From Natrinema zhouii (GTDB taxonomy: Archaea; Halobacteriota; Halobacteria; Halobacteriales; Natrialbaceae): 64,000 nucleotides of DNA. The translations under genes and the position numbers were made by a program. The notes under the pieces are model-generated. The model was not told where the DNA came from. It saw only the letters and a list, made by a program, of their open reading frames with translations, and did no database searches. Location of the stretch: contig NZ_CP059154.1 in the NCBI RefSeq assembly GCF_013456555.2, positions 3,410,001 to 3,474,000 on the forward strand, read 5' to 3'. Numbering within the stretch: the first letter of the stretch is position 1; the number at the start of each line of letters is the position of its first letter. Positions 34,002 through 43,248 of this stretch are shown here, piece after piece.

Positions 34002-34733
34002 ATGGCCGGGGACCAGAATCGGGAACGCGATCGAGCTCACACCCACGACGACGAGCGCACCCGCCGTGCCGACGTGCGCGACACCTACGACCGGATCGCG
34101 ACCCACTTCGCGTCCACACGGGAGTACGCCTGGCCCGAAGTCGAGGCCTTCGTCGAAACCCACGCGACCGACGTCGACACCGGCGTTGGGCTCGATCTCG
34201 GCTGCGGCAACTGCCGCCACGCCGAACTCTTCGAGGCTCACCTCGAGTCGGTGATCGGCCTCGACGTCAGCCGCGGGCTGCTCGAGACGGGCCGAAAGCG
34301 CGCGCTCGAGCGCGACTTCGACGTCGAGCTGATTCAGGGAGACGCCGCCTCGCTCCCGCTGGCGGCCGACGCCGTCGATGTCGCGGTTTACGTCGCGACG
34401 TTACACCACTTGCCGACGCGGGCGGCCCGCCGGGCCAGCCTTGACGACCTCGCGCGGGTACTCGCCCCCGACGGCCGCGCACTGGTCAGCGCGTGGTCGA
34501 CCGCCCACGACCGATTCGACGAGACCGAGGGATTCGATACGACGGTCGAGTGGATACTCCCCGGCGGCGAGCCGGTCGACCGATTCTACCATATCTACGC
34601 CCCCGACGAGTTCGAGGCCGATCTCACCGATAGCGATCTCGAGTTACTCGAGTGGGAACTCTCGAGCGGAAACTGTTACGCGACGGTCGCGGGCGCGGAG
34701 ACGAACGACGAGCCCCGTTTCGAAGACCGCTGA
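34002..34733 (+). CDS. SAM-dependent methyltransferase, Trm9/ALKBH8-like
   Basis: 243 residues. The N-terminal DTYDRIATHFASTREYAWPEVEAF, motif I LDLGCGNCRHAELF, acidic GLDVSRGLLE, GDAASLPL, and motif IV VYVATLHHLPT closely follow the Trm9/ALKBH8 group of tRNA wobble-uridine methyltransferases. The C-terminus retains the segment FYHIYAPDEFEADL that members of this group use. A tRNA-modification role is therefore plausible but not proven; related proteins methylate small molecules. The start MAGDQNRER is nine codons into the open frame; upstream codons look non-coding. It ends about 90 bases before tRNA-Gly. Confidence 0.8.
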   Translation: MAGDQNRERDRAHTHDDERTRRADVRDTYDRIATHFASTREYAWPEVEAFVETHATDVDTGVGLDLGCGNCRHAELFEAHLESVIGLDVSRGLLETGRKRALERDFDVELIQGDAASLPLAADAVDVAVYVATLHHLPTRAARRASLDDLARVLAPDGRALVSAWSTAHDRFDETEGFDTTVEWILPGGEPVDRFYHIYAPDEFEADLTDSDLELLEWELSSGNCYATVAGAETNDEPRFEDR

Positions 34734-34790
34734 TTCGTGTCCACCGGCGACGCTGATCGCCAGCGGGCAGTCACGAGGAAAAGGAAGAGC

Positions 34791-34796
34791 CTTAAA
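34791..34796 (+). promoter_or_regulatory. TATA box for tRNA-Gly
   Basis: CTTAAA, preceded by a purine-rich BRE-like GGAAGAGC, lies about 27 bases before the tRNA 5' end, the expected archaeal spacing. Confidence 0.55.
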
Positions 34797-34820
34797 CGTG
34801 GAACGAAAATCCGAGAATGC

Positions 34821-34891
34821 GCGCGGATGGTCTAGTGGTAGGACCTGAGCCTTCCAAGCTCATGGCCCGGGTTCAAATCCCGGTCCGCGCA
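34821..34891 (+). tRNA. tRNA-Gly(TCC)
   Basis: A 71-base cloverleaf: acceptor stem GCGCGGA/TCCGCGC, D-arm GTCTAGTGGTAGGAC, anticodon stem-loop TGAGC-CTTCCAA-GCTCA with anticodon TCC (34853-34855), T-arm CCGGG-TTCAAAT-CCCGG, discriminator A. CCA is not encoded and there is no intron. Confidence 0.97.
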
Positions 34892-34965
34892 TTTCTGCTG
34901 CGAGCAACTTCGCGAGCGGCAGCAATCGTACGAGGGATTTGAATTATACCGTGGTTCTGCGAACA

Positions 34966-35060
34966 GAATGAGCAGGTTCTCGGGAGTGGTTCAAATGCCA
35001 GTCCGCGCATTCTGTCGCAAGTAAACTCGAGAGCGAGTAGGATCGGAAACGAGATTTAAA
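34966..35060 (+). repeat. Decayed duplicate of the tRNA-Gly 3' half and flank (att-site scar)
   Basis: Bases 34988-35010 (GGTTCAAATGCCAGTCCGCGCAT, written here as GGTTCAAATGCC then AGTCCGCGCAT) match the tRNA-Gly 3' end at 34870-34892 except for about two positions. Similarity continues, more weakly, on both sides: upstream to GAGC of the anticodon stem and downstream for about 50 bases (CTG.TGCGAGCAA...CGAGCG versus CTGTCGCAAGTAA...CGAGAGCG). The copies are 118 bases apart. This is what remains when an element integrates at a tRNA 3' end (attL/attR) and is later lost. Confidence 0.75.
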
Positions 35061-35160
35061 ACTACGGCCGTCTCGGGGCGTGAGCGAAGCGAACGCGACA
35101 ATCTTCGAGCAGACTTCAACCGACTCGGCCCCGAACGGGGCCACCGATAGTGACGAATCG

Positions 35161-35412
35161 CTAACTTTCGAGGTAGCCCAGCGACTCGAGGCGCGCTTCG
35201 ACTTCGTCCTGCGCTTCCCCCTCGTAGTCGTCCGTTTCGGTTTCGGCCTCGACGGTGGCCAGGACCTCTTCGACGATGAACGTCACGTACTCGGCGGCCG
35301 AGTCGAAGTCGCTTCTGGGGACTCGAGATTCGATCCGCGAGACGAGTTCCGACGGGAGTGCGATCGATTCGTGGTCGTCGCGTTCCTGCGCAACGGTCTG
35401 ATTCGAAGTCAT
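35161..35412 (-). CDS. CopG-like ribbon-helix-helix protein
   Basis: 83 residues. SIALPSELVSRIESRVPRSDFDSAAEYVTFIVEEVL fits a ribbon-helix-helix unit (strand IALP, helix A, turn, helix B; quoted here only as its landmark pieces IALPSEL and AAEYVTFIVEEVL). It is followed by an acidic tail ending LESLGYLES. It is divergent from the sulfatase-fold gene starting at 35522; small CopG-like genes next to sulfatase/phosphatase-fold genes are a recurring haloarchaeal arrangement, so it may regulate that neighbour. Confidence 0.75.
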   Translation of the reverse strand: MTSNQTVAQERDDHESIALPSELVSRIESRVPRSDFDSAAEYVTFIVEEVLATVEAETETDDYEGEAQDEVEARLESLGYLES

Positions 35413-35521
35413 GACGCGACTATCGGAGCACGAGATAGATTATTACCCGGCGTATAAACGATTGGGACTGCCGAATACGACACCGGTATTAATCACGGTG
35501 GCCGAATAGCATCTCGACAGA

Positions 35522-36769
35522 ATGGGCGATCAACGGAACGTTATACTACTGACTGTCGACAGTCTTCGGCTCGATTACTGTGGCTATGCGGACGACTCGT
35601 CGGGATCGATGCCGACCCTCGAGCGACTCGCCGACGAGGGACTCGCGTTCGAGAACGCGATCGCGACGGGGCCGGCGACCCACGAGTCGGCGACGACGTT
35701 CATGACGGGAGCACACGCCGTCGAGCGATCGGGGAGCACGGAGTTCACCAAGGCACAGATGCGGACCCACATCCAGTCGCACCTCCGATCGCAGCGGACG
35801 ATAGCCGAGCAGCTGTCGGCGGCCGGATACGAGACAGGAGGGTTCACCGCGAATCCGTGGACCTCGAGCCACTTCGGCTTCGATGCCGGCTTCGACCACT
35901 TCGAGGACTTCATGGACGAGGACCTCTCGTCGGGGCTCATCGAGGGCGGGAAGCCGGATGACTCGATTCGCTACGCACTCGTCCAGGCCCTCAACTGGTG
36001 GCAGGGCCAGGACATGTTCATGTCGTGGGAGACGTATTACGACGAGATGACGTCGTGGCTCGAGAGCGCCGACGAGCCGTACTTCATGTGGTCGTTCCTG
36101 GTCGATCCACACCTCCCCTACATCCCAGGTGATGAGTATCGCTCGCGCTCGAGAGTGATGACGTACCTCGCGAACATGTGGATGTACGCCGGCCGACCGG
36201 ACTGGTTCGACGAGCAGTTCCGCGCGGCGCTCCTGGACGCGTACGAGGACACGGTTCGACACACCGACGCGTTCCTCTCGCAGCTGCTGGACGATCTCGA
36301 CGAGATGGACGAGGAGCCGCTGATCGTGATCCACGCGGATCACGGCGAACTGTTCGGCGAACACGGCCGGTACGGCCACGGCGGGTACCCGCACGAAGAC
36401 CTCGCGCAGGTGCCACTGGTCGTCGCCAACGGGCCGACCGATACCGTGACGGAGCCGTTCTCCCTGCGCCGACTGCCCGAACTCGTCTCGACGCTGGCGG
36501 CGGGCGGCGACTACGAGTCGCTGACGGACCCCTGGGTGGTCACGCGGAATCGGAATCCGACGACGTGCGTTCGCGGTGCGAACTGGAAGTACGCCAGAAC
36601 GCATACGGGTGACGAGCGGCTTCGCGCGCTGCCGGAGGAAGAGCCACTGGAGAACGAGGAACTGCGTGCGATCGGCCGCCAACTGGTCGACGACTGGGAA
36701 GAAGCGAAATCCGAGCGCGAACGGATCGTCGAGGCCGTCGACGACCTCCCGATCGCCGACAAGGTCTGA
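35522..36769 (+). CDS. Sulfatase/alkaline-phosphatase-fold hydrolase
   Basis: 415 residues of the sulfatase family. The N-terminal metal site is LLTVDSLRLDY (Asp13). The nucleophile loop reads TGPATHESATTFMTG, where the formylglycine Cys (or Ser) of true sulfatases is Thr53. A second metal site is IVIHADHGELFGEHG. Without Cys/Ser it cannot be a formylglycine sulfatase; phosphodiesterase, phosphatase or phosphopentomutase-like chemistry with Thr as nucleophile is more likely. No signal peptide, so it acts in the cytoplasm, perhaps in glycan, lipid or N-glycosylation metabolism as with other haloarchaeal members. Confidence 0.85.
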   Translation: MGDQRNVILLTVDSLRLDYCGYADDSSGSMPTLERLADEGLAFENAIATGPATHESATTFMTGAHAVERSGSTEFTKAQMRTHIQSHLRSQRTIAEQLSAAGYETGGFTANPWTSSHFGFDAGFDHFEDFMDEDLSSGLIEGGKPDDSIRYALVQALNWWQGQDMFMSWETYYDEMTSWLESADEPYFMWSFLVDPHLPYIPGDEYRSRSRVMTYLANMWMYAGRPDWFDEQFRAALLDAYEDTVRHTDAFLSQLLDDLDEMDEEPLIVIHADHGELFGEHGRYGHGGYPHEDLAQVPLVVANGPTDTVTEPFSLRRLPELVSTLAAGGDYESLTDPWVVTRNRNPTTCVRGANWKYARTHTGDERLRALPEEEPLENEELRAIGRQLVDDWEEAKSERERIVEAVDDLPIADKV

Positions 36770-36824
36770 GCGGGCTGGACCGACGTTACGACTTTTAACT
36801 GAGTGGTAAAACGGCAGTCACTAC

Positions 36825-37595
36825 TCAGACCGCCTCGACACGCTGGAACAGCGCCGCGCCGATCGCGACCATCGCGACCGACGAGACGACGAGCGCGCCG
36901 AGGTCGAGCCAGACGGAAAACGACGAGGTGCCGACCAGCACCCCTCGCAGTCCGTCGACCCCGTAAGTCAGCGGGTTCGCGTACGCCAGATACCGCACCG
37001 AACTCGGGAGCCCCTCGAGCGGGTACAGCGCCCCGGAAAGGAAGAAGAGCGGAAAGATGACGAACTGGACGATCAGGCCGAACCCCTCGCTGTCGCTGAA
37101 CTGAGAAGCCAGCGCGATCCCGAAGCCGACGAACGTGATCGCGAGGAGCACGAGGAAGACAGCCGCGATCGGAAGCGAGAGCAGGCTCACAGGCGCGAAC
37201 CCGAGCGGGATCGAGAGCCCGAGGATCAGGAGCGCCTGGACGAGCGCCGTCGTCGACCCGCCCGCGATCCGGCCGAGGACGATCGAGGTGCGACTCACGG
37301 GCGCGACGAGGATCTCCTTTAGGAAGCCGACGTCCTGATCCGCGAGGATCGAGAGGCCGGCGAACGAGGCCCCGAACAGCATCGTGAAGCCGACGATTCC
37401 GGGCACGAGGTACTGCAGATAGTCGACATCCTCCGGAAGGCCCGGGATCGCCGCGCCCTGAAACCCGAATCCCATGAAGACGAGAAACAGCAGCGGCATC
37501 GCCAGCGAGCCGATGATCCGCGACGGCGACCGGAGGAACCGTTTCGTATCGCGCAGCCAGAGCCCGTAGATCGCCTGTCCGTCGACCAGCCTCAT
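36825..37595 (-). CDS. ABC-2 type exporter permease (DrrB-like)
   Basis: 256 residues with six membrane helices and the ABC-2 arrangement: N-terminal amphipathic RDTKRFLRSPSRIIGSLAMPLLFLVFMGFGF (split: RDTKRFLRSPSR then the first helix), followed by VPGIVGFTMLFGASFAG, LKEILVAPVSRTSIVLGR and LFFLSGALYPLEGLP (the conserved P-region before the last helices). It would export drugs, lipids or glycans with the ATPase encoded just upstream. Its ATG overlaps the stop of that ATPase gene (ATGA). Confidence 0.9.
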   Translation of the reverse strand: MRLVDGQAIYGLWLRDTKRFLRSPSRIIGSLAMPLLFLVFMGFGFQGAAIPGLPEDVDYLQYLVPGIVGFTMLFGASFAGLSILADQDVGFLKEILVAPVSRTSIVLGRIAGGSTTALVQALLILGLSIPLGFAPVSLLSLPIAAVFLVLLAITFVGFGIALASQFSDSEGFGLIVQFVIFPLFFLSGALYPLEGLPSSVRYLAYANPLTYGVDGLRGVLVGTSSFSVWLDLGALVVSSVAMVAIGAALFQRVEAV

Positions 37596-38728
37596 GGCTG
37601 GTCCTCCGTGGAAACCGCGCTCGAGCGGTCGTCATCTACCTCCCCACTCGAGCGACCGCTCGAATCCATCGAATCGCTCGCAGTCTCCCCGCCTGCGCTC
37701 CCAGCGTCGCCGGACTCGAGCGCCTTCCCCTTCCGGTCACCGCTGGCCATCACGGTTCGATCCCCGCCGGCCGTCCCGTTCCGGTCGCTGCCTGCCGCCG
37801 AACGATCGGTTAGCTCGAGGAAGACGTTCTCGAGCGTCGGTTCGCGGAGATCGACCGACGAAATTCGGACGCCCGCATCGTCGGCCAGTCGAACGAGGTC
37901 GGCGATCCGCGAGTCGCCGTCGTCGACCGTAACGCGAACGCCGTCGTCGACCGCCGTGAACTCGCGGCTCCACGACTGTCCCTCGAGTCGGTCGAACAGC
38001 GCGGTCGGATCGTCGGCGCTCGCGAACTCGAGGACGACGACATCGCCGCCGAGTGTGGCTTTGAGTGCCGTCGGCGAGTCCATCGCGACGATATCGCCGT
38101 CGTCGACGATCGCCACGCGATCACAGAGGTGGTCGGCTTCCTCGATGTAGTGGGTCGTCAGGACGATCGAGACGCCGGCTTCCTCGTTCAGCCGCTGGAT
38201 GTACTCCCAGGTGTCGCGGCGGGTGCGCGCGTCGAGGCCCACGGTCGGCTCGTCGAGAAAGAGGACAGCGGGTTCGTGGAGCAGCCCGCGACCGATCTCG
38301 AGACGGCGTTTCATCCCGCCGGAGTAGGTGCCAACGGGGTCGTCACGTTCGGCGGAGAGTCCGACGAGCGTGAGCACCTCGTCGATTCGCTCGGCGCGTT
38401 CGGTCCGATCCTGTCCGTACAGTCGCGAGTGAAACGCGAGGTTCTCCGCACCGGTGAGTTCCTCGTCGAGAGCGGGTTCCTGGAAGACGATTCCGAGACT
38501 GGATCGGACGGCTCCTCGTTCGGATCGAATGTCGTGACCGTTGACCGTCGCCGTGCCGGCACTCGGCGGGAGAAGCGTCACGAGCATATTGATCAGCGTG
38601 GACTTGCCCGCGCCGTTCGGTCCGAGCAGTCCGAACAGTTCGCCGCGCTCGACCGCGAACGACAGGTCGTCGACCGCGGTTACGCCGTCGAACTCCTTGG
38701 TGATACCGTCGACGTTGATCGCATTCAT
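37592..38728 (-). CDS. ABC exporter ATP-binding protein (DrrA-like)
   Basis: 378 residues. The nucleotide-binding domain has Walker A GPNGAGKST (about 37-45), signature SGGMKRRLEIGRGL, Walker B VLFLDEPTVGLD and the H-loop LTTHYIEEAD. The DrrA-type C-terminal extension (about 230-315, LREPTLENVFLELT) follows. The last about 60 residues are a Ser/Gly/Asp-rich tail absent from the family. It is coupled to the permease gene by a four-base overlap. The substrate is unknown. Confidence 0.93.
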   Translation of the reverse strand: MNAINVDGITKEFDGVTAVDDLSFAVERGELFGLLGPNGAGKSTLINMLVTLLPPSAGTATVNGHDIRSERGAVRSSLGIVFQEPALDEELTGAENLAFHSRLYGQDRTERAERIDEVLTLVGLSAERDDPVGTYSGGMKRRLEIGRGLLHEPAVLFLDEPTVGLDARTRRDTWEYIQRLNEEAGVSIVLTTHYIEEADHLCDRVAIVDDGDIVAMDSPTALKATLGGDVVVLEFASADDPTALFDRLEGQSWSREFTAVDDGVRVTVDDGDSRIADLVRLADDAGVRISSVDLREPTLENVFLELTDRSAAGSDRNGTAGGDRTVMASGDRKGKALESGDAGSAGGETASDSMDSSGRSSGEVDDDRSSAVSTEDQP

Positions 38729-38906
38729 GGCGGGTAGCTCTACTACTGACTGGACGGTCAGTCAATAAACAGTCGTCGGTTGGGGAGATACTGTCGGCTG
38801 TCGGTCAGTATGGTGGACTCGGCGGACGGTTTCGGCGAGGCGACGGTCGGGTCGAGAAACCGATTATCGAGCGGGTGTGGTCGAGACCGATAGCCGTACG
38901 GTCCCG

Positions 38907-39452
38907 CTATAGCGGGGTGTCGGGATTCCGGTCGCGGAGATCGACGATCGCGGCGAAGACGGCTCCGAGGACGACGCCGAACAGCGCGTGTCCGAGCAGG
39001 CTGCCGGCGGCGGCTCCCGAGATCAGCTCGGCCCCGCTGCCGCCGACCGCATCAACCCAGACGGGGAGAACGAGCAGCGGGAGTATCGCCCAGACCGTGA
39101 TCCCGTAGACGAGACCGGCTCCGATCAGCCGAAGGATGATACCGGACCGAGAGAGTACGTCGGTCTCGACGTCGGTCCGGAGCATCCCGAGGATTGAGGG
39201 GCGCGTGACGAGCAGCCCGAAGACCAGGCCGAGGACGATCCCGTGGGCGATGTGGATCCCCCAGCCGAGGAAGCCGGCGGGCTCGAGGCCGTAGATTGCG
39301 GGGATGGCCGCCTCGAGAACGTCCGGATCGAGGAGTAACATGACGATTCCGAACGCGACCGCGCCGATCGCACCGCCGAGCGCGCCGCCGACGAGCCATC
39401 CCACGTTGCCACTCAGCCCGAACGCAGCCGTCGTGTCGGATTCTCCGCTCAT
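38907..39452 (-). CDS. Haloarchaeal multi-pass membrane protein
   Basis: 181 residues from MSGESDTTAA with about five hydrophobic helices, Gly/Ala-rich throughout (VGGALGGAIGAVAFGIVMLL; AAAGSLLGHALFGVVLGAVF). A conserved-looking GWGIHIAHGIVLGLVFGLLV contains a paired His. I recall relatives in haloarchaea annotated only as histidine-kinase-associated or hypothetical membrane proteins. No function is assignable. A codon 14 residues upstream is in frame. Confidence 0.7.
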   Translation of the reverse strand: MSGESDTTAAFGLSGNVGWLVGGALGGAIGAVAFGIVMLLLDPDVLEAAIPAIYGLEPAGFLGWGIHIAHGIVLGLVFGLLVTRPSILGMLRTDVETDVLSRSGIILRLIGAGLVYGITVWAILPLLVLPVWVDAVGGSGAELISGAAAGSLLGHALFGVVLGAVFAAIVDLRDRNPDTPL

Positions 39453-39572
39453 CGTGGGCGGGCTATCACGAACGAGTGCAAAAGTGTTCGTCACGGTCGG
39501 TGATGGGGACAGTCACCCGTCGCGGACCGTTCGAAACCGGACATTGTAGTAGGTCGCCCGTCAAGCAATCCC

Positions 39573-40136
39573 GTGGAGTACGAACTGCTCGGCTGGCCGC
39601 CCGACGGCCCCAAACTCCGACTCGATCACGAACGGTTCAGCTACGCCGGCAAGTTCGTCATGACGAACACTGGCAAGGCGGTGGCTCGAGCCCCCGACGG
39701 CCGGATCGTCGCAGCGGTCGCGTTCAACGAGGACCGCACCGACGCGGACACCCTGTGGCTGCGCTACGTGACCGTCGACCGAGAGCTGCGCGGTGAGGGG
39801 ATCGGTCCCCGCCTCTGCCGGCTGGTCCGCGACCGCGCCGTCGAACGGGGCTATGACCGGCTTCGGATCGCCGTCAACAACCCCTTCGCCTACGAGGCGC
39901 TCTACCGGACCGGCTTCTCCTATACCGGGGAAACGACCGGCATCGCCGAACTGATCCTCGAGTATCCGACACCGGCTGACGAATCACCTGCGGACGACAC
40001 GAGATGGGACGACCGGGAACGGTATCAGGCCGGTCTCGAGGAGTATCGGGACCGGGATCTCTCCGAAGCGGAAGACGCCTTTCTCGAGTCGCGGCGCGAC
40101 AGCGGACCGCCCGACCTCGAATCACACGAGGAGTAA
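39573..40136 (+). CDS. GNAT-family N-acetyltransferase
   Basis: 187 residues. Residues about 25-125 form a GNAT fold: LWLRYVTVDRELRGEGIGPRL carries the acetyl-CoA-binding R/Q-x-x-G-x-G/A loop (RGEGIGPRL), and RIAVNNPFAYEALYRTGFSYTGE is the usual end of the fold. The C-terminal about 50 residues are acidic and may be a substrate or partner tail. The start is GTG at 39573. The acetylated substrate is unknown. Confidence 0.87.
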   Translation: MEYELLGWPPDGPKLRLDHERFSYAGKFVMTNTGKAVARAPDGRIVAAVAFNEDRTDADTLWLRYVTVDRELRGEGIGPRLCRLVRDRAVERGYDRLRIAVNNPFAYEALYRTGFSYTGETTGIAELILEYPTPADESPADDTRWDDRERYQAGLEEYRDRDLSEAEDAFLESRRDSGPPDLESHEE

Positions 40137-40344
40137 GTCATCGCGTGACCGTGTCGGTGGTGTGCCCGTGCTGGTAGCGCGCAACGGACGGGACGGTGAG
40201 CGTTCGCGGACGCGAGCGAGTCGGCCGGGGACGGGTGACAGACCCAGTTGTCGCGGACCGGTACCGTCGAGTCGGCCTCACGATATCGGAAACGAGGTGT
40301 CCCACTCAGCGGGCAGCCAACCGCGCCGGATCGATGTCTCCTTC

Positions 40345-43248
40345 CTACTCGCGTAGTGCGGGGAGCGTAAACGAAAACGTCGACCCCTCGCCCGGTTCGG
40401 AGTCGACCCAGATATCGCCACCGTGGCGTTCGATGATCCGCTGACAGAGCGCGAGGCCGATGCCCGTCCCCTCGTACTCCTCGCGACTGTGGAGTCGATC
40501 GAAGACGGTGAACACGCGATCCTGATCCGCCGGATCGATCCCGATCCCGTCGTCCTGTACCGAGATGACCCACTCCCGCCCTCGTCGATACGCATCGATG
40601 TGAATCCGCGGCGGTGCATCGCCGCTGTACTGGATGGCGTTATCGAGCAAGTTCTGCACGACCTGTCGTAACTGACTGGCGTCGCCCGTCACCCGCGGGA
40701 GTTGTTCGGCTGTAATCTCTGCATCAGTCTCTTCGATTTGGATCTGCAAGTCTGCGAGTACGTCGTCGAGAAGAGCGTCCAGCTCGACCGGTTCGAACGG
40801 ATCGCCGCGCGTCTCGACGCGGGAGTACTCGAGCAGGCCGTCGATCATCTCGCGCATGCGGTCGGCCCCGTCGACGGCGTACGCGAGGAACTCTTCGCCG
40901 TCTTCGTCGAAGGCGTCGCCGTACCGGTTCTCGAGCAACTGGAGGTAGCTCGCGACCATCCGAAGTGGCTCTTGCAGGTCGTGGGAGGCGGCGTACGCGA
41001 ACTGCTCGAGTCGCTCGTTGGATTCCTCGAGCGCTCGTTCCCGTTGGTTTCGATCGAGTTCGAATTTGATCCACTGGGCCATGAGATGGAGGAACGCCCG
41101 TTCGGCGTCCGTGAACTCCCGGTTCCGCGAGTCCGTCGACACGAAGAAGAACGTTCGGTCGGGAACGTTCTCGAGTTCGATTCGCGTTCCGAGATACGCT
41201 TCCACGCCGAACGCTTCGTACGCGAGGGTGTTTCCGAACCCGGATCGCTCGGGATCGGTGATGCCGGTCACCGTCCCGTCACCGTCAGCCGCCCGACAGT
41301 AGGTCTCCGAGAGCGGTGCCGTCGCGCCAGGCTCGAGTTGGTCGTGGTCGCCCGCCATGGCCTCCACCTCGAACGAATCGGTCGTCGGATTGACCTGTGC
41401 GAGTCCCCCGATCTCGAGATCGAACCGCTCGCGTCCTAACTCGAAGATGTCGTCCAATTTCTCGTCGAACGAACGATCGGGATCGGCGGCGATCCGGCTC
41501 AGCGTCCGTTGATACTGTTCTCGCCGCTCACGCTCGATTTCGTAGCTGACCCACTGGCCCATCAGCTCGATGAACGTGCGCTCGGTATCGGAGAACGGCC
41601 GGTCGCGCGCGTCCGTGCTTCCGAACCAGAACGTCCCGTACGGTTTCGATCCGTTCATCACCCGCGTCCCGAGGTAACTCGTCAATCCGAACTCCCGGTG
41701 GATCCGGTCGTCCTGCCAGTCGGTGCCACGCACGTCCGCCATGGCGACGGGATCGTCGGTTTCCACGGTGCGGCGGCAGAAGTGCCCGTACCCCGGGTCG
41801 GACCACAGTTCGTCCTCGGGGCCGACGCCGAGACCGACGCCCTTCTCTAATCTGAACTCACCGTCCCACGACGGCAGATGGTTCAGGCCCCCCATCTCGA
41901 GATCGAACTGCTCCCGGCCCAGCTCGAGCAACTGTTCGAGCTTCTCGTCGAAGTCGCGGTCGGGGTCGGCCGTGATCCGGTAGCTCTCGCGGAGGAACCG
42001 CTCGCGGCGCTGGCGCTCCAGTTCGTACTCGACCCACTGGCCCATCAGGTCGAGAAACGTCCGTTCGGCGTTCGAGAACCGCTCGTTGCGCGGCGTCTTG
42101 GAGGCGAAACACAGCGTTCCGTACTCCTCGCCGCCGACGTGGACGGTCGTTCCGAAGTAGGCGTCCAACCCGAACCGCTCGTAGGCGACATCGTCGGTCC
42201 AGCCCACCTCCGCCGCGTTCCGGACGGAGATCGGACCGGGTGATGCGAGCAGCTTCTCGCAGTACGTCTCGCAGAGCGAATCGGTAACGCCGGACTCGAT
42301 GATCTCGTGGTCGCCGACGGCTTCCGCGATTTCGAACGTGCCGTCGTCGTTGGTTTTCGTGAAGTATCCGATCTCGAGATCGAGTCGCTCACGGCCCAGT
42401 TCCAGTAACTCCTCTATTTTCTCGTCGAAGGAGCTAGTCGAACTCGCGATCGTCTCGTACAGTTCTCGCTGATAGTGCTCGCGGGTCTCGATCGTCGCCT
42501 GCGCGTCGGTTCGATCGACCAGCGTCGCTAACTTCCGGTCAAGTTCGCGCGATGGCCGGTCGGGGCCGAAGTACTCCTCGGGGGGCGTGTAGTAGAAGTT
42601 CTGACAGATTGTGGTGTCGTCGTAGACGAGAAACGGGTGGGTATTGAGAACGTCGTGGAGGATGTCTGCCGGAAACCGGTTGCGGTTGTACTGACAGAGG
42701 ACGGTGTACTCCGACCCGTCGTACAGCGGGTTGAGCAGTTCCTCATACTCGCAGAGGTGATCGAAGTCCGTGTCGTCGGCCTCAAGCGCCCACGTCATCT
42801 CGGCGGTGGCTCTGAGCCCCGCAAACTCGTTGGCAGTCGCATCGTCGAGCGTCTCTTCCCAGAAATCCAACATCGCCTCGCAGTCGAACTCGCCGGTTCG
42901 GCGGTAGGTCTCTCCCTCCGTGAATACCGAGAGCGCTCCCGACTCGAGAGCGGTATCAACGTCGATACCGCGAGTCCGCATCGCCTCGAGGACCTCGTCT
43001 ACGGTGTTGTCATCGGCGACGTAGACGCACCGCTCACCCTGTTCGAGACCTTCCTGGATGAACGGGATAACCGTCGCGAACTGCTCGGTATGATCCTCGT
43101 AGAGAAGCGCGAAGTGGTCGTTTGCTTCGTGTCCGTCGGTCGGTTCGATGGGACCACGAGTCTCGAAACCCGATTGCAGCGTTTTGAATCTGCTCTCGGG
43201 GGTAGACGCGGCGTGGTGATCGGGGCGGTCTGGTATGCGTTTACTCAT
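40345..43248 (-). CDS. MEDS-GAF-GAF-GAF soluble histidine kinase
   Basis: 967 residues, no membrane helices. The N-terminal MEDS domain (about 45-215, HFALLYEDHTEQFATVIPFI) is the DcmR-type sensor found in methanogen, methylotroph and halophile regulators. Three similar GAF-like modules follow at about 274-412, 433-572 and 593-733; each opens with FDEKL/I..LELGRE.FDLEIGG and closes with FS..ERTF..LM.QWV, so they arose by internal duplication. HisKA has H756 (AASHDLQEP); the ATPase has NLLDNAIQYS, DDGIGIDPAD and GTGIGLAL. The kinase core closely resembles that of the four-PAS kinase at 26656-28923. Ligands are unknown. Confidence 0.92.
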   Translation of the reverse strand: MSKRIPDRPDHHAASTPESRFKTLQSGFETRGPIEPTDGHEANDHFALLYEDHTEQFATVIPFIQEGLEQGERCVYVADDNTVDEVLEAMRTRGIDVDTALESGALSVFTEGETYRRTGEFDCEAMLDFWEETLDDATANEFAGLRATAEMTWALEADDTDFDHLCEYEELLNPLYDGSEYTVLCQYNRNRFPADILHDVLNTHPFLVYDDTTICQNFYYTPPEEYFGPDRPSRELDRKLATLVDRTDAQATIETREHYQRELYETIASSTSSFDEKIEELLELGRERLDLEIGYFTKTNDDGTFEIAEAVGDHEIIESGVTDSLCETYCEKLLASPGPISVRNAAEVGWTDDVAYERFGLDAYFGTTVHVGGEEYGTLCFASKTPRNERFSNAERTFLDLMGQWVEYELERQRRERFLRESYRITADPDRDFDEKLEQLLELGREQFDLEMGGLNHLPSWDGEFRLEKGVGLGVGPEDELWSDPGYGHFCRRTVETDDPVAMADVRGTDWQDDRIHREFGLTSYLGTRVMNGSKPYGTFWFGSTDARDRPFSDTERTFIELMGQWVSYEIERERREQYQRTLSRIAADPDRSFDEKLDDIFELGRERFDLEIGGLAQVNPTTDSFEVEAMAGDHDQLEPGATAPLSETYCRAADGDGTVTGITDPERSGFGNTLAYEAFGVEAYLGTRIELENVPDRTFFFVSTDSRNREFTDAERAFLHLMAQWIKFELDRNQRERALEESNERLEQFAYAASHDLQEPLRMVASYLQLLENRYGDAFDEDGEEFLAYAVDGADRMREMIDGLLEYSRVETRGDPFEPVELDALLDDVLADLQIQIEETDAEITAEQLPRVTGDASQLRQVVQNLLDNAIQYSGDAPPRIHIDAYRRGREWVISVQDDGIGIDPADQDRVFTVFDRLHSREEYEGTGIGLALCQRIIERHGGDIWVDSEPGEGSTFSFTLPALRE

